From: TMED88 sp964515335
GTDB lineage: Bacteria; Myxococcota_A; UBA9160; UBA4427
Assembly (NCBI GenBank): GCA_964515335.1
Contig: CAZETS010000003.1
Span: forward strand, 1-64,000
Length of the DNA: 64,000 bases
Direction of reading: 5' to 3'
Shown here: positions 23,800 through 32,833 of the stretch, piece by piece
How positions within the stretch are numbered: the stretch's first letter is position 1
Layout of the letters: each line of letters opens with the position of its first letter
Program-made: the position numbers and the translations under genes
Notes under the pieces: generated by a model
Seen by the model: the letters and a program-made list of their open reading frames with translations, nothing else
Database searches by the model: none
What the model was told of the DNA's origin: nothing

Positions 23800-25365
23800 A
23801 TGCAAGAGCTCGTCTATCCCCACCTCCTGCTGCCCGCCGTCGAGCAGTACGGCGACCGCGAAGCCGTCGTCGACGGCGAGTTCCGCGGCACCTGGTCGCA
23901 GCACCTCGACCGCGTGAGCCGGCTCTGCGACGCGCTGGCCGGTCCGCTCGGCGTGCGGCCCGCCGATCGCTTCGCGGTGCTGGCGCTGAACGGGCATGCG
24001 TACTTCGAGCTCTGGCACGCGGCCTTCATGGGGGCCGGCGTCATCAATCCCCTGAATCTCCGGCTCGCGCCGAAGGAGCTGGCCTACATCCTCGAGGACT
24101 CCGGGACCGAGGTGGTGTTCGCCGACGCCACCTTCGCGCCGCTGGTCGCGGCGGCGCGCGCCGAGATGGCCTCGGACCGGGTTCGTCAGGTGGTGCTGAT
24201 CGGCGAGGGCGACGTGCCCCACGACGCCAGCTACGAGGCGCTGCTCGCGAGCGCGTCGCCGCTGCTTCCGCCGACACCCGACGAGACCGATCCGGTGGTG
24301 CTCATGTACACGGGAGGCACCACGGGCCTGCCGAAGGGCGTCCTCATCGAGCACCGCGCCGAGATCCTCAACTTCTATCACGCCGCCATGACGATCCCGG
24401 GCCTCGCCATCGACACCTACCTGATGCAGACGCCCATGTTCCACGCCGCGTCGATGTTCGGCATCCTGGGCGCGCCGGCCGAGGGGGGCCGCGTCGTCTT
24501 CATCCCGATGTTCGAGCCCGAGGGCGTGCTCTCGCTCATCGAGCAGCACGGCGTCACCGACACGTTGATGGTGCCCACCATGCTCGGCCTCTGCATGGCG
24601 AGCGCCGGCTACCGGCCCGAGCGGCTCGCTTCGCTGCGGCTGCTGATCTACGGCGCCTCCCCGATGCCCGCCGCCACCCTCGACCGCGTCCTGAAGGAGC
24701 TGCCCGGCCTGCAGCTCGTGCAGGGCTACGGGATGACGGAGGCGTGCTCGACCGCGACGCTGATGCTGCCGGACGACCACGTGCCCGGGTCGCCGCGCCT
24801 CGCCTCGGTCGGCAAGCCGACCCTCGGCACGCGCGCGTCGATCCAGGACGACGCGTGCAACATCCTCCCGCGCGGTCAGATCGGCGAGGTGTGCCTGCAG
24901 GGCGGCCAGCTGATGCGCGGGTACTGGAACAAGAAGGAGGCCACCGAGGAGGTGTTCCGCGGCGGCTGGTACCACACCGGCGACGCGGGCTACCTCGACG
25001 AGGACGGCTACCTGTTCCTGGTCGACCGTGTGAAGGACATGATCGTGACCGGCGGCGAGAACGTCTACTCGGCGGAGGTCGAGTCGGCGATCAGCACACA
25101 TCCCGACGTCGAGCAGGTGGCGGTGATCGCCATCCCCGACGAGAAGTGGGGCGAGGCGGTGCACGCGGTCGTGGTGAAGCGAGCCGGAGCGGCGGTCAGC
25201 GCCGAGGGCATCCTCGCCTACGCGCGCGATTCGATCGCCGGCTACAAAGTCCCGAAGTCGGTGGAGTTCCGCGACGAGCCGCTCCCCCTCTCGGGTGCGA
25301 TGAAGGTGCTGAAGCGCGAGCTGCGCGCGCCGTACTGGGAGGGGCGGGACAAGAAGATCGGGTGA
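23800..25365 (+). CDS. AMP-forming acyl-CoA ligase/synthetase
   Basis: Protein of 521 aa. The P-loop-like motif is LMYTGGTTGLPKGVLIEH. The other adenylation motifs are QGYGMTEACSTATLM, YHTGDAGYLDEDGYLFLVDR, DRVKDMIVTGGENVYSAEVE and the late Lys in PLSGAMKVLKRELR, all in order for the ANL superfamily. It would activate a carboxylic acid, probably a medium- or long-chain fatty acid, to its CoA ester. Start ATG 23800 has GAGG 7 nt upstream. The gene ends at a bidirectional hairpin and converges with the pterin dehydratase gene. Confidence 0.88.
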   Translation: MQELVYPHLLLPAVEQYGDREAVVDGEFRGTWSQHLDRVSRLCDALAGPLGVRPADRFAVLALNGHAYFELWHAAFMGAGVINPLNLRLAPKELAYILEDSGTEVVFADATFAPLVAAARAEMASDRVRQVVLIGEGDVPHDASYEALLASASPLLPPTPDETDPVVLMYTGGTTGLPKGVLIEHRAEILNFYHAAMTIPGLAIDTYLMQTPMFHAASMFGILGAPAEGGRVVFIPMFEPEGVLSLIEQHGVTDTLMVPTMLGLCMASAGYRPERLASLRLLIYGASPMPAATLDRVLKELPGLQLVQGYGMTEACSTATLMLPDDHVPGSPRLASVGKPTLGTRASIQDDACNILPRGQIGEVCLQGGQLMRGYWNKKEATEEVFRGGWYHTGDAGYLDEDGYLFLVDRVKDMIVTGGENVYSAEVESAISTHPDVEQVAVIAIPDEKWGEAVHAVVVKRAGAAVSAEGILAYARDSIAGYKVPKSVEFRDEPLPLSGAMKVLKRELRAPYWEGRDKKIG

Positions 25366-25367
25366 CC

Positions 25368-25398
25368 GGCCGGGCGGCGCGCCCCCTCGGGCCCGGCC
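25368..25398. terminator. Bidirectional hairpin between ligase and pterin dehydratase
   Basis: Arms GGCCGGGC (25368-25375) and GCCCGGCC (25391-25398) are perfectly complementary with a 15-nt loop, placed in the 36 nt between convergent genes. Confidence 0.55.
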
Positions 25399-25401
25399 CG
25401 C

Positions 25402-25689
25402 CTAGGCGAGCCCGTTCATCCGCTCGGCGAGCGCGAAGTCGAGCTCGGTGATGCCGCCGGCATCGTGCGTCTCGAGGCGGACGTCCACCCGGTCGTACAC
25501 GTTCAGCCACTCCGGGTGGTGGTTCAGCGTCTCGGCGACGAGCGCCGCCCGCGCCATGAAGCCGAACGCCTCGTTGAAGTCGGCGAAACGGAACGAGCGG
25601 AAGAGCTTCCCGCCGTCGAGCGACCATCCCTCGAGCCCGGCCAGCCGCTTCTCGATCTCGGCGCCGTCGAGCCGCGTGGGTCGCGCCAT
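25402..25689 (-). CDS. phhB: 4a-hydroxytetrahydrobiopterin dehydratase (pterin-4a-carbinolamine dehydratase)
   Basis: Protein of 95 aa, the usual family length. The signature TLNHHPEWLNVYDRVDVRL, followed by THDAGGITELD, is complete. It dehydrates 4a-hydroxytetrahydropterin and so regenerates the cofactor of aromatic amino-acid hydroxylases. No phenylalanine hydroxylase gene is in the window. The ATG overlaps the stop codon of the DHH gene by one base (TGATG), so the two are translationally coupled. Confidence 0.92.
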   Translation of the reverse strand: MARPTRLDGAEIEKRLAGLEGWSLDGGKLFRSFRFADFNEAFGFMARAALVAETLNHHPEWLNVYDRVDVRLETHDAGGITELDFALAERMNGLA

Positions 25690-27083
25690 CAGTCCTCTTC
25701 GCGGCGGATCGCGCGCGTAAAGGCGTCGAACAGGGCGCTGCGCACCTGCTCGCGATCGGCGCGGCCGTAGACCTCACGGAAGGCCTTCACGGGGATGATG
25801 CCCTTTGCCATCGTGCGGTGTCCGCCGCCGACGCCGAGTCCTTCGACGACCGCGCGCACGACGTCGCCCGCCGCGCGCACGTAGCCGACGTTGCGCACCG
25901 AGAAGACCAGGTCGCTGCCGACCTGCCCGACCGCGACAGCCCACTCGGCCCCCTCGGCCTGCAGCGCCATGTCGGCCACCTGCGGGATCACGTCCTCGCG
26001 CACACGCCCCAGCACGAGGATGTGGATGCCGTCGCGCACCTCCGCCTTGGCGAGCGCCCGGCCGAGCGCCCGCAGGCCGTCGATGGGCAGCGCGGGCCGC
26101 TCGATGCGGCGCAGCAGCGCCGGGCTGTGGTGAGCGTGCAGGTAGGCGAACGACATCATGTCCCTGCGGCCCGTCTCGCGGCCGAGGTACTGGGTGTCGC
26201 TCTTGATTCCGTAGAGCAGAGCGGTCGCGAGCCGCGGGCCCGGGTCGATCTTGGCCGCGCGCAGGTACTCGGTGAAGATGGAGGCGGTGGCGCCGTAGTT
26301 GGGACGGATGTCTCGCATCACGGCGTCGTAACCCGTGCGCTCCGGGTGATGGTCGATCACGACGTCGACCGACAGGACGCGCGCCGGCGGATCCTCGCCG
26401 AAGACGTTGGGCTGCACGTCGACGAGCACCAGGCCGTCCATCTCCTCGAGCTCGTCGGGGGAGATCACGCGCACCTCGATGCCGAGCGCGTCGCAGAGGG
26501 CGCGGTTCTCGGGGCGCTGCACCTCGCCGAAGGAGATTAGCGGGGCGGTCGTGCGCTTGCGGCCGAGCAGCGAGCGCAGCGCGTACCCGCACGCGATGCC
26601 GTCCGGGTCGGGGTCGGGCTGGAGCAGGATTCCGACTTTCTCGCGGGTGTCGAGCAGGGCCCGCAGCCGCACGACCCGGTTCAGGTTGGCGAGGTGGTCG
26701 AACTCCTCGTCGATGTCGTCGCGGATCAGCGTCTTGAGGCCGGTTCCGCGCAGGCAGACGTGATCGGGGAGATCGTCGGCCTCGAGGGCGTCGGTCAGCA
26801 CCAGGATCGGCGCCTCGGGCGCCACCTTGGCGAGCTCGCGGACGGCGGCGCGCACCCACGGCCCGTCGTCGCTGGCCAGCGCGTACTCGTCGCTCGACTT
26901 GGGGCCGAGCTTGTGGAACGCCTCCTCGCTGAGGCCTCCCTGCAGGACGCGGAAGCCCGGCGGACGCGCCCGCGACTCGTCCTCACGCGGAACCCAGGTG
27001 AGCTCCTCGTCGGGCCCCGCGCCGATCCGGCCCCAGAGGCGAGCGGTCTCGGCTCCGTCGCAGACGATGATGCGGCGTCCCAC
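25689..27083 (-). CDS. DHH/DHHA1-family phosphoesterase
   Basis: Protein of 464 aa. Residues 1-120 form a Rossmann-like N-terminal part (RRIIVCDGAETARLWGRI). The DHH catalytic domain has DPDPDGIACGYAL, LVDVQP and VVIDHHPERTGYDA, which carry the metal-binding Asp and His residues. The C-terminal DHHA1 domain ends with GVGGGHRTMAKGIIP. Such proteins are nanoRNases, pAp phosphatases or cyclic-dinucleotide phosphodiesterases; I cannot choose among these. GTG 27083 is preferred (GAGGGACGG just upstream) to an ATG at 27176 that lacks a ribosome-binding site. The unusual N-terminal domain might sense a ligand. Confidence 0.82.
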   Translation of the reverse strand: MGRRIIVCDGAETARLWGRIGAGPDEELTWVPREDESRARPPGFRVLQGGLSEEAFHKLGPKSSDEYALASDDGPWVRAAVRELAKVAPEAPILVLTDALEADDLPDHVCLRGTGLKTLIRDDIDEEFDHLANLNRVVRLRALLDTREKVGILLQPDPDPDGIACGYALRSLLGRKRTTAPLISFGEVQRPENRALCDALGIEVRVISPDELEEMDGLVLVDVQPNVFGEDPPARVLSVDVVIDHHPERTGYDAVMRDIRPNYGATASIFTEYLRAAKIDPGPRLATALLYGIKSDTQYLGRETGRRDMMSFAYLHAHHSPALLRRIERPALPIDGLRALGRALAKAEVRDGIHILVLGRVREDVIPQVADMALQAEGAEWAVAVGQVGSDLVFSVRNVGYVRAAGDVVRAVVEGLGVGGGHRTMAKGIIPVKAFREVYGRADREQVRSALFDAFTRAIRREED

Positions 27084-27429
27084 CCGTCCCTCGGTCTGGG
27101 CAGGGCCCCGGCGCGACCGTCCCCGCACTCGTCCGACGAGGGGGGTGGTCGGCCCGCTGCCCTGCGCGATACGCATTGGCCTGGCGGTCGTGCTTCGCTC
27201 CGAGCCTCGGGCGATCGCCGTGGCGCGGCGAGTCTAGCCCTGTTTGCAGGTCCGATCCGGTGCGCGAGGGCACCCTTTCCCGGCGGGGCGACTGGCACCG
27301 GAGGCGCGAATTCCCCGCTCGCGGTGGTCCCGGCCGACCCCGCGAAGCTCGTTTTCGTCACCCGGCGTCTACGCCCCGGAGCCCGTTTCTGCACGCGGTA
27401 CGGGCAGTTCGCCGCTATGGTGTCCGGCG
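27084..27429. other. Divergent intergenic region (DHH / Smr)
   Basis: About 346 nt. TAGACT on the minus strand near 27231-27236 could be the -10 of the DHH gene, with a leader of roughly 140 nt. TATGGT at 27416-27421 serves the Smr gene. No other gene or clear structure was seen. Confidence 0.4.
27416..27421 (+). promoter_or_regulatory. Putative -10 (TATGGT), leaderless Smr gene
   Basis: Eight nt before the ATG at 27430; no Shine-Dalgarno sequence. Confidence 0.45.
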
Positions 27430-27777
27430 ATGGTGAGCTGCGACGACGGCGGCGCCGAGGTCCCGGAGGATCCGGTCGTCGTCGTCCCCATCGAGGAAGC
27501 GATCGACCTGCACCCCTTCCTTCCCCGCGAGATCCTCGACGTGGTGGACGCCTACCTGGACGCCGCCCTCGAGAAGGGCCTGCGCGAGGTGCGGCTGATC
27601 CACGGCCGCGGCAAGGGGGTGCAGCGGGCCCGCATCCAGCAGATGCTCGACGCCGATCCGCGGGTGCTCAGATGGCAGCAGGCGCCGCCGGAGCGCGGCG
27701 GCTGGGGGGCCACCCTCGCCTGGCTCGACGTTCCTTCCGAGGGGGCGGACGCCGGGCAGGGCCTGGAGGATCGCTAG
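27430..27777 (+). CDS. Smr-domain protein (MutS2-type nuclease domain)
   Basis: Protein of 115 aa, essentially one Smr domain after a short acidic N-terminus. IDLHPFLPREILDVVDAYL supplies the LDLH-like motif, and VRLIHGRGKGVQRARI the HGRG motif. The C-terminal GGWGATLAWL is also usual. Smr domains nick DNA or cleave RNA; in MutS2 the domain is linked to ribosome rescue and recombination suppression. Here it is stand-alone. The ApaH-like gene begins 47 nt downstream on the same strand. Confidence 0.85.
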   Translation: MVSCDDGGAEVPEDPVVVVPIEEAIDLHPFLPREILDVVDAYLDAALEKGLREVRLIHGRGKGVQRARIQQMLDADPRVLRWQQAPPERGGWGATLAWLDVPSEGADAGQGLEDR

Positions 27778-27824
27778 CGGGGGACGCCGATCCCACCGCC
27801 GGCGCCGAGAGGTCGAGGACGAAA

Positions 27825-28748
27825 GTGAGCGAGACCACCGGGCACGTGGGCGAGGACGACGCGCGGGGAGCCGCCGACGGGCGTCGCCTCGTCTTCGTGG
27901 GTGACGTGCAGGGCTGCATCGACGAATTCGACGAGCTGCTCGCGCGACTGCGGGACGCGTTCGGCGAGGATGGTTTCACGCTGCACTCGGTCGGCGACGT
28001 CGTGAACCGCGGACCGGGCACGCTGCGTGTGCTCGAACGGATGCGCGAGCTCGTCGAAGCGGGCCGTGCCGTCAACGTGATCGGCAACCACGAGCTGCAT
28101 CTCGTCATGGTGGCGCTCGAGCTGCGGCAGCTCGGTGAGCGCGACACCTTCGATGACGTGCTCGAGTCGAGCGAGTGCGAAGACTGGGTGGACTGGCTTC
28201 GCGGGCGGCCTCTGGCGGTGACGGGCGAGATCGGCGACAGCCCCTTCGCGATGGTGCACGCGTCGGTGCATCCCGAGTGGAAGCTCGATCAGCTCGTGCG
28301 CGAGGCGGCGCGCATCGAGCGCGAACTCGGGGCCGACGACATCGAGTCGGCGCGCCGGCTGCTGGCCGAGAGCCCCGGCGACGCCGAGCCCGGGTCGATC
28401 CGTGACGTGCTGGGACGCGTGGTGTCGTGCCGCAGCGTCAAGCGCGATCAATGGTCGAGCGCGGTGCCCAACGGCGAGGGCGTGCCGTGGCACGAGGCGT
28501 GGTCGAAGGCCGAGCACGACTACGGGGTGGTGTACGGACACTGGGCGCTGCAGGGACTGCACGTGGCCCGGGGTCTGCGCGGACTCGACACGGGATGCGT
28601 CCACCACGGCCGCGGCCGCGACGGTTACCTCACCGCGTGGCTGCCGGATGCCGGGCCCGCGCAGGGTGGCGAGCGTCGCGACGCCTTCGAGGCGCCGGAC
28701 GAGCGGTTCTGGCAGATTCCGGCGCGTTCGGGCTATTACGGCGGGTAA
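27825..28748 (+). CDS. apaH: Metallophosphoesterase, ApaH-like bis(5'-nucleosyl)-tetraphosphatase
   Basis: Protein of 307 aa. Metallophosphoesterase motifs appear in order: FVGDVQGCIDEFDELL, HSVGDVVNRGP, VIGNHELHLVMVAL, FAMVHASVHPEW and VVYGHWALQGLHV, followed by GLDTGCVHHGRGRDGYLTAW. The GDVQGC start and GLDTGC end are characteristic of ApaH, which cleaves Ap4A symmetrically. GTG 27825 is preceded by GAGAGGTCGAGGACGAAA. PrpE- or Ser/Thr-phosphatase-type activity is the alternative. Confidence 0.82.
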   Translation: MSETTGHVGEDDARGAADGRRLVFVGDVQGCIDEFDELLARLRDAFGEDGFTLHSVGDVVNRGPGTLRVLERMRELVEAGRAVNVIGNHELHLVMVALELRQLGERDTFDDVLESSECEDWVDWLRGRPLAVTGEIGDSPFAMVHASVHPEWKLDQLVREAARIERELGADDIESARRLLAESPGDAEPGSIRDVLGRVVSCRSVKRDQWSSAVPNGEGVPWHEAWSKAEHDYGVVYGHWALQGLHVARGLRGLDTGCVHHGRGRDGYLTAWLPDAGPAQGGERRDAFEAPDERFWQIPARSGYYGG

Positions 28749-28900
28749 GCGCTGCGCGCTCACCCATTGGGCGGCGGGCGCCTGGCGGCTGGGCGGCGGG
28801 CGCCCGCACGCGGAGCTTCGTGCCACCCCGGGGCAGTGTGGCGAACGTGTCGACTGCCCGCGGTGTCTTCGCTGTGGTGCAAACCGGAGCCTCGAGCGCG

Positions 28901-30496
28901 ATGCTGGTGTGGATGGAGACGTGCAGGAGACGCCTCGCGCCGCTGATGGCGGCGGCCCTGCTCGCCGGCGGACTGCAGGCGGGGTGCGCGACGAATCCGG
29001 TGACGGGCGAGCGTCAGCTCGTCTTCATGTCGAAGGACCAGGAGAAGGCCATCGACGAACAGGCGGCGCGGCAGATCGCCGAGCAGATCGGGCTGGTCGA
29101 CGACCCCGAGCTTGCCGCCTACGTGGACGAGCTCGGTCAGGCCCTGGCGCGGCACTCGCCAAGGCAGGACGTCCGCTATCGCTTCCATGTGGTCGCCATG
29201 GACGAGCCCAACGCGTTCGCTCTGCCGGGTGGACACATCTACGTTTCGCGCGGGCTGCTCGCGCTGCTGAACGACGAGTCCGAGCTGGCCAACGTGCTCG
29301 GCCACGAGATCGGTCACGTCGCCGCGCGCCACGCCGCGCAGCGCGACGCGCTCGTCAAGGTGATGACGGTGCTCAACACCGTGGGCATGATCGGCGCCGC
29401 GGCGGGCGGCGCGCGCACCAACGGCAACGGTGGTCCGATCGGCAATCCGGGGCTTCACGGCTTCTCGCGCGCCCAGGAGAGCGAGGCCGACGAGATCGGC
29501 CAGAACCTCGCCGTGGCCACCGGCATCGACCCGGCCGGCATGGCGAGGCTGCTTCGCAGCCTCGATGCCGACGAGCGCCTGCGGCGCGGCTTCTCGCGCG
29601 AAACCGGCTACTTCGACACGCACCCCGCCGCCCGCGAGCGGGCTGCCGAGGCGGCGACCGCCGCCGAGGTGCGAAGGTTCGACGGCGACTTCAGGATTGC
29701 CGCCACGCGGGCCGAGTTCCTCGAGCGCATGTCCGGTCTGCCGGTCGGCCCGCCGGCCTCGGAGGGGGTCGTCGAGGACGGCCGCTTCCTCCACCCCGAC
29801 CTCGGCTTCGAGCTGCGCTTCCCGCAGGGCTGGGAGGTCGAGAACACGCACAGCGCCGTCTACGCGGTGTCGCCGGGCCGCCAGGCGGTGGTGCTCCTCG
29901 AGCTTCAGGGAGAGGGTGACGACCCGGCCGCGGCGGCCCACGCCTGGGCGGGGGCTGCTGCCGCCAGCGGGCGCGATGCCGGGCCGTTGACGATCGGCGA
30001 GCTGGCCGCCTACCGGGTGAGAGGCGACCTCCCCACCGCGGCCGGCTCGACCCGCGCCGACGTCACCTGGGTCGCCTACGAGGGGCGCCTCTACCGACTG
30101 AGCGGCTTCGTGCTGAGGGGCAATTTCGGTCGTTTCGCCGGGGTGTTCCGGGGCTTCCCCCGGAGCTTCCGGCCGCTCGATCCGGCCGAGCGCGAGTCCC
30201 TCACCGAGCTGCGCCTGCAGATCGCCGAGGCCGAGCCGGGCGAGACCCTCGAGGCGCTCTGCGCCCGCACCGGCAACGTCTGGGGCGTCACCGAGACCGC
30301 CGTGCAGAACGGCATCCGGCCCGGGCGGGTTCTCGAAGAAGGCAGGATGGTGAAGGTCGCGATCCGCGTCCCGTACAGGCCCCACGCCCGGCGGCCCGAG
30401 GGCGATCTCGACCAGGCTCCGGATCAGCCCGACGAGCTGGCCCCGGCACCTTCTGCCGGCACCCGGCTCTACGGGGATCCTGCACCGTGCTGCTAG
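28901..30496 (+). CDS. Lipoprotein M48-family metalloprotease with C-terminal LysM-like segment
   Basis: Protein of 531 aa. The N-terminus MLVWMETCRRRLAP with a hydrophobic stretch ends in LQAGC, a lipobox-like site, followed by ATNPVTGERQLVFMSKDQE, typical of BepA/YcaL-type M48 lipoproteins. The zinc site is NVLGHEIGHVAARH with a downstream Glu in ESEADEIG. Residues from about 255 form an extra domain, and the end (EPGETLEALCARTGN, NGIRPGRVLEEGRMVKV) resembles LysM, which would bind peptidoglycan. The likely role is envelope protein quality control. ATG 28913 is a possible alternative start. Confidence 0.82.
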   Translation: MLVWMETCRRRLAPLMAAALLAGGLQAGCATNPVTGERQLVFMSKDQEKAIDEQAARQIAEQIGLVDDPELAAYVDELGQALARHSPRQDVRYRFHVVAMDEPNAFALPGGHIYVSRGLLALLNDESELANVLGHEIGHVAARHAAQRDALVKVMTVLNTVGMIGAAAGGARTNGNGGPIGNPGLHGFSRAQESEADEIGQNLAVATGIDPAGMARLLRSLDADERLRRGFSRETGYFDTHPAARERAAEAATAAEVRRFDGDFRIAATRAEFLERMSGLPVGPPASEGVVEDGRFLHPDLGFELRFPQGWEVENTHSAVYAVSPGRQAVVLLELQGEGDDPAAAAHAWAGAAAASGRDAGPLTIGELAAYRVRGDLPTAAGSTRADVTWVAYEGRLYRLSGFVLRGNFGRFAGVFRGFPRSFRPLDPAERESLTELRLQIAEAEPGETLEALCARTGNVWGVTETAVQNGIRPGRVLEEGRMVKVAIRVPYRPHARRPEGDLDQAPDQPDELAPAPSAGTRLYGDPAPCC

Positions 30497-30613
30497 ACTG
30501 CCCGCCCCATTCTGCGGCGCCTCGCGCGGGCGCCGTCCGCACGTCCGCACGTCCGGCGCGTCTCGCCGACCGTCGAGCCGGGCAAAGCCGGGTACACGCA
30601 GGAGGAGCCGCAG
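30497..30613. other. Leader region before the tungsten/molybdenum gene block
   Basis: TAGACT around 30494-30499 could be a -10, leaving a leader of about 110 nt before TTG 30614. It contains a repeated CGCACGTC and GAGCCGGGCAAAGCCGGGTAC. AGGAGG precedes the TTG. No known riboswitch class was recognised. Confidence 0.35.
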
Positions 30614-30883
30614 TTGCCCGTCGTCATCGTCCCCGAGGCCTACCGCGGACCCACCCAGGGCGTGGGCCGGATCGAGGTCGACGCCGGCACGGTGCGGGAG
30701 GTCCTCGAGGCCGTCGAGCGCGACCATCGCGGCTTCCTCGATCTCGTCCTCGACGGGGCCGGTAGCCTGCACCGGTTCGTGAAGCTCTTCGTCAACGAGG
30801 AGCAGATCGCCTCGGGCGCCCTCGACACGAAGCTCGCCGCAGACGATCGTCTAGAGGTGCTCGCCGCCATTGCGGGGGGCTGA
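30614..30883 (+). CDS. MoaD/ThiS-family small sulfur-carrier-like protein
   Basis: Protein of 89 aa with the beta-grasp order of MoaD/ThiS proteins and the essential C-terminal Gly-Gly (AAIAGG). Marks are TVREVLEAVERDHRGF, HRFVKLFVNEEQ and LAADDRLEVLAAIAGG. As a thiocarboxylate it would donate sulfur to molybdopterin or another acceptor. The start is TTG 30614, placed 8 nt after AGGAGG. It directly precedes an AOR-type gene and two MoeA genes, so dedicated tungsto/molybdo-pterin synthesis is the likely job. MoaE is not in the window. Confidence 0.85.
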   Translation: MPVVIVPEAYRGPTQGVGRIEVDAGTVREVLEAVERDHRGFLDLVLDGAGSLHRFVKLFVNEEQIASGALDTKLAADDRLEVLAAIAGG

Positions 30884-30994
30884 CTTGGTCGCCGCGGAGG
30901 GGCGCGCCACCTGGCCGCCCGCCCGACGGTGACAGCGGCCCACTCCGCTCCCTACAACCGACAACGCACGCAACGAGCAAGGAGCAAAGCCATC

Positions 30995-32728
30995 ATGCCC
31001 GGATACGAAGGTGACCATTTGGTCTACGTCGACATGACCAACCAGAGCGTCTCGACCGAGCCGTTCCCGGAAGACTGGCGGCTCCTCGGCGGTCGCGCTC
31101 TGTCGGCCCGCATCCTGACCGAGCAGTGCGACCCCACCTGTGAACCGCTCGGCCCCGACAATGTGCTCGTGATGGCGCCCGGCGTGCTGTCGGGAACCAC
31201 GGCGCCGACCTCGGGCCGCATCTCGATCGGCGGCAAGAGCCCGCTGACCGGCGGCATCAAGGAGGCGAACGCCGGCGGCAACCCGGGACAGGACCTGATG
31301 AAGCTCGGCATCCGGGCGATCGTCGTCAAGGGCCAGCCGTCCGACGGCAACAAGCGCTACGGGCTCGAGATCAACGCTGACGGAATGTCGGTCGTCGCCG
31401 CGGACGACTACAAGGGTCTCTGGAACTACGCGTGCTGCGAGAAGCTCCTCGAGGGCACGCCGAAGACGGTCTCGGCGATTACGATCGGGCCCGCCGGCGA
31501 GAACCAGCTGTCGGGCGCCTCGGTGGCCTGCACGGACGCCAACAAGGAGCGCCGCCCGGCGCGCCACGCTGCCCGCGGCGGCCTCGGCGCAGTGATGGGC
31601 AGCAAGGGTCTCAAGTGGGTCAAGATCGACACCGGCAAGGCCAAGACCCGCCGGCCCGCCGACGCCAAGGCGTTCACCGCCAAGGTCAAGGAGCACAGCT
31701 CCGGTTATCTCGGCGGCCCGCAGATGTTCAAGCACGGCACGAGCGCCTTCGTGCAGACCGCCAACATGCTGCACACCTTCGTGTACAAGAACCGCACCGA
31801 GGGCCAGTCGCCGAACGTCAACGAGCTCGATGGGGCGCGCATCGTCGAGAGCTTCGAGACCCGCGGCGGCGGCATGCACAACTGCATGACCGGCTGCATC
31901 GTGCAGTGCAGCAACATCGTGCACGACAAGGACGGCAACTACATGACGTCCGCCCTCGAGTTCGAGACCATCACGCTGCTCGGTGCGAGCTGCGCGATCG
32001 ACAACATCGACGACGTCGCCGAGCTCGACCGTCTGTGTGACGAGGTGGGCCTCGACACCATCGAGACAGGCGCCGCCATCGCCATCCTGATGGACTCGGG
32101 CGGCATGGACTGGGGCGACGCCGAGGGCGCCAAGAAGGTGATCCGCGAGATCGCCGAGGCGACCGACCGCGGCGCCGCGATCGGCAACGGCGCGGTGGCG
32201 ACGGGCAAGTTCACGGGCCACGCCCGCGTCCCCGAGGCCCACGGCCAGGCGATCCCCGCCTGGGATCCGCGGCCCCTGAAGGCCACGGGCGTCACCTACG
32301 CGACGAGTGCGATGGGCGCCGACCACACCGCGGGTTTGATCATCAATCCGGGCCTGCAGCCCGAGGAGTTCGCCCAGGCCAGCCAGGAGTCGCAGCTCAT
32401 CAATGCCATCACCGACTCGTCGGGCTTCTGTCAGTTCCTGCAGCCGAACATGATCGACATCGCCGCCTACTACAGCGCGTTCTGCGGCGAGGAGATCACC
32501 AAGGAGCAGGTCGCCGATCAGGCGTGGCAGTGTCTCGTCGAGGAGTGGCGGTTCAACGAGGGCGCCGGCTGGAAGCCCGAGGACGACAAGCTCTCGCAGT
32601 GCCTCGTCGACGAGGGCATCGGGCCGGACGGCGTCTTCAAGTTCGACGTCACGGCGGACACCATCGCGGCCGCCAAGCAGCGCATGGAGCCGAGCGACAA
32701 GCTCTACACCGCCGGGGCCAGCGGCTAA
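30995..32728 (+). CDS. Aldehyde:ferredoxin oxidoreductase-family tungsten enzyme
   Basis: Protein of 577 aa. The N-terminal AOR fold is clear: VYVDMTNQSV, DWRLLGGRALSARIL, SGTTAPTSGRISIGGKSPLTG and EANAGG. The middle has ARHAARGGLGAVMGSKGLKW, a pterin-binding region. The Fe-S cysteines appear as NCMTGCIVQCSN (spacing CxxxCxxxC) with a later Cys in SSGFCQF. AOR enzymes hold a tungsto-bispyranopterin and one [4Fe-4S] cluster and interconvert aldehydes and acids, or act on other substrates in BamB-like branches. AAGGAG before ATG 30995 fixes the start. No ferredoxin or NAD-linked partner gene is adjacent. Confidence 0.88.
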   Translation: MPGYEGDHLVYVDMTNQSVSTEPFPEDWRLLGGRALSARILTEQCDPTCEPLGPDNVLVMAPGVLSGTTAPTSGRISIGGKSPLTGGIKEANAGGNPGQDLMKLGIRAIVVKGQPSDGNKRYGLEINADGMSVVAADDYKGLWNYACCEKLLEGTPKTVSAITIGPAGENQLSGASVACTDANKERRPARHAARGGLGAVMGSKGLKWVKIDTGKAKTRRPADAKAFTAKVKEHSSGYLGGPQMFKHGTSAFVQTANMLHTFVYKNRTEGQSPNVNELDGARIVESFETRGGGMHNCMTGCIVQCSNIVHDKDGNYMTSALEFETITLLGASCAIDNIDDVAELDRLCDEVGLDTIETGAAIAILMDSGGMDWGDAEGAKKVIREIAEATDRGAAIGNGAVATGKFTGHARVPEAHGQAIPAWDPRPLKATGVTYATSAMGADHTAGLIINPGLQPEEFAQASQESQLINAITDSSGFCQFLQPNMIDIAAYYSAFCGEEITKEQVADQAWQCLVEEWRFNEGAGWKPEDDKLSQCLVDEGIGPDGVFKFDVTADTIAAAKQRMEPSDKLYTAGASG

Positions 32729-32731
32729 ATG

Positions 32732-32768
32732 GCGAATGGAGGGCGGGCGAAGCCCGCCCTCCATTCGC
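32732..32768. terminator. Perfect 17-bp hairpin after the AOR gene
   Basis: Arms GCGAATGGAGGGCGGGC (32732-32748) and GCCCGCCCTCCATTCGC (32752-32768) enclose GAA. It begins four nt after the stop codon. No T-tract follows, so transcript stabilisation is as likely as termination. Confidence 0.6.
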
Positions 32769-32833
32769 ACGCCCCCGCGGTAATGACGGCTCGGGTCTCA
32801 TGCGGGGCGCAGCCCGCCCTCCATTCGCACGCC
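32751..32833. repeat. 60-bp-period direct repeat running into an assembly gap
   Basis: AGCCCGCCCTCCATTCGCAC followed by GCC occurs at 32751-32773 and again at 32811-32833, exactly 60 nt apart, with the second copy ending at the gap. The gap was probably left because more copies follow. Confidence 0.75.

Noticed and set aside
30851..32770. Long minus-strand open frame antisense to the AOR gene
   Set aside because: Composition is that of an antisense shadow; the plus strand holds a full AOR protein with ribosome-binding site.
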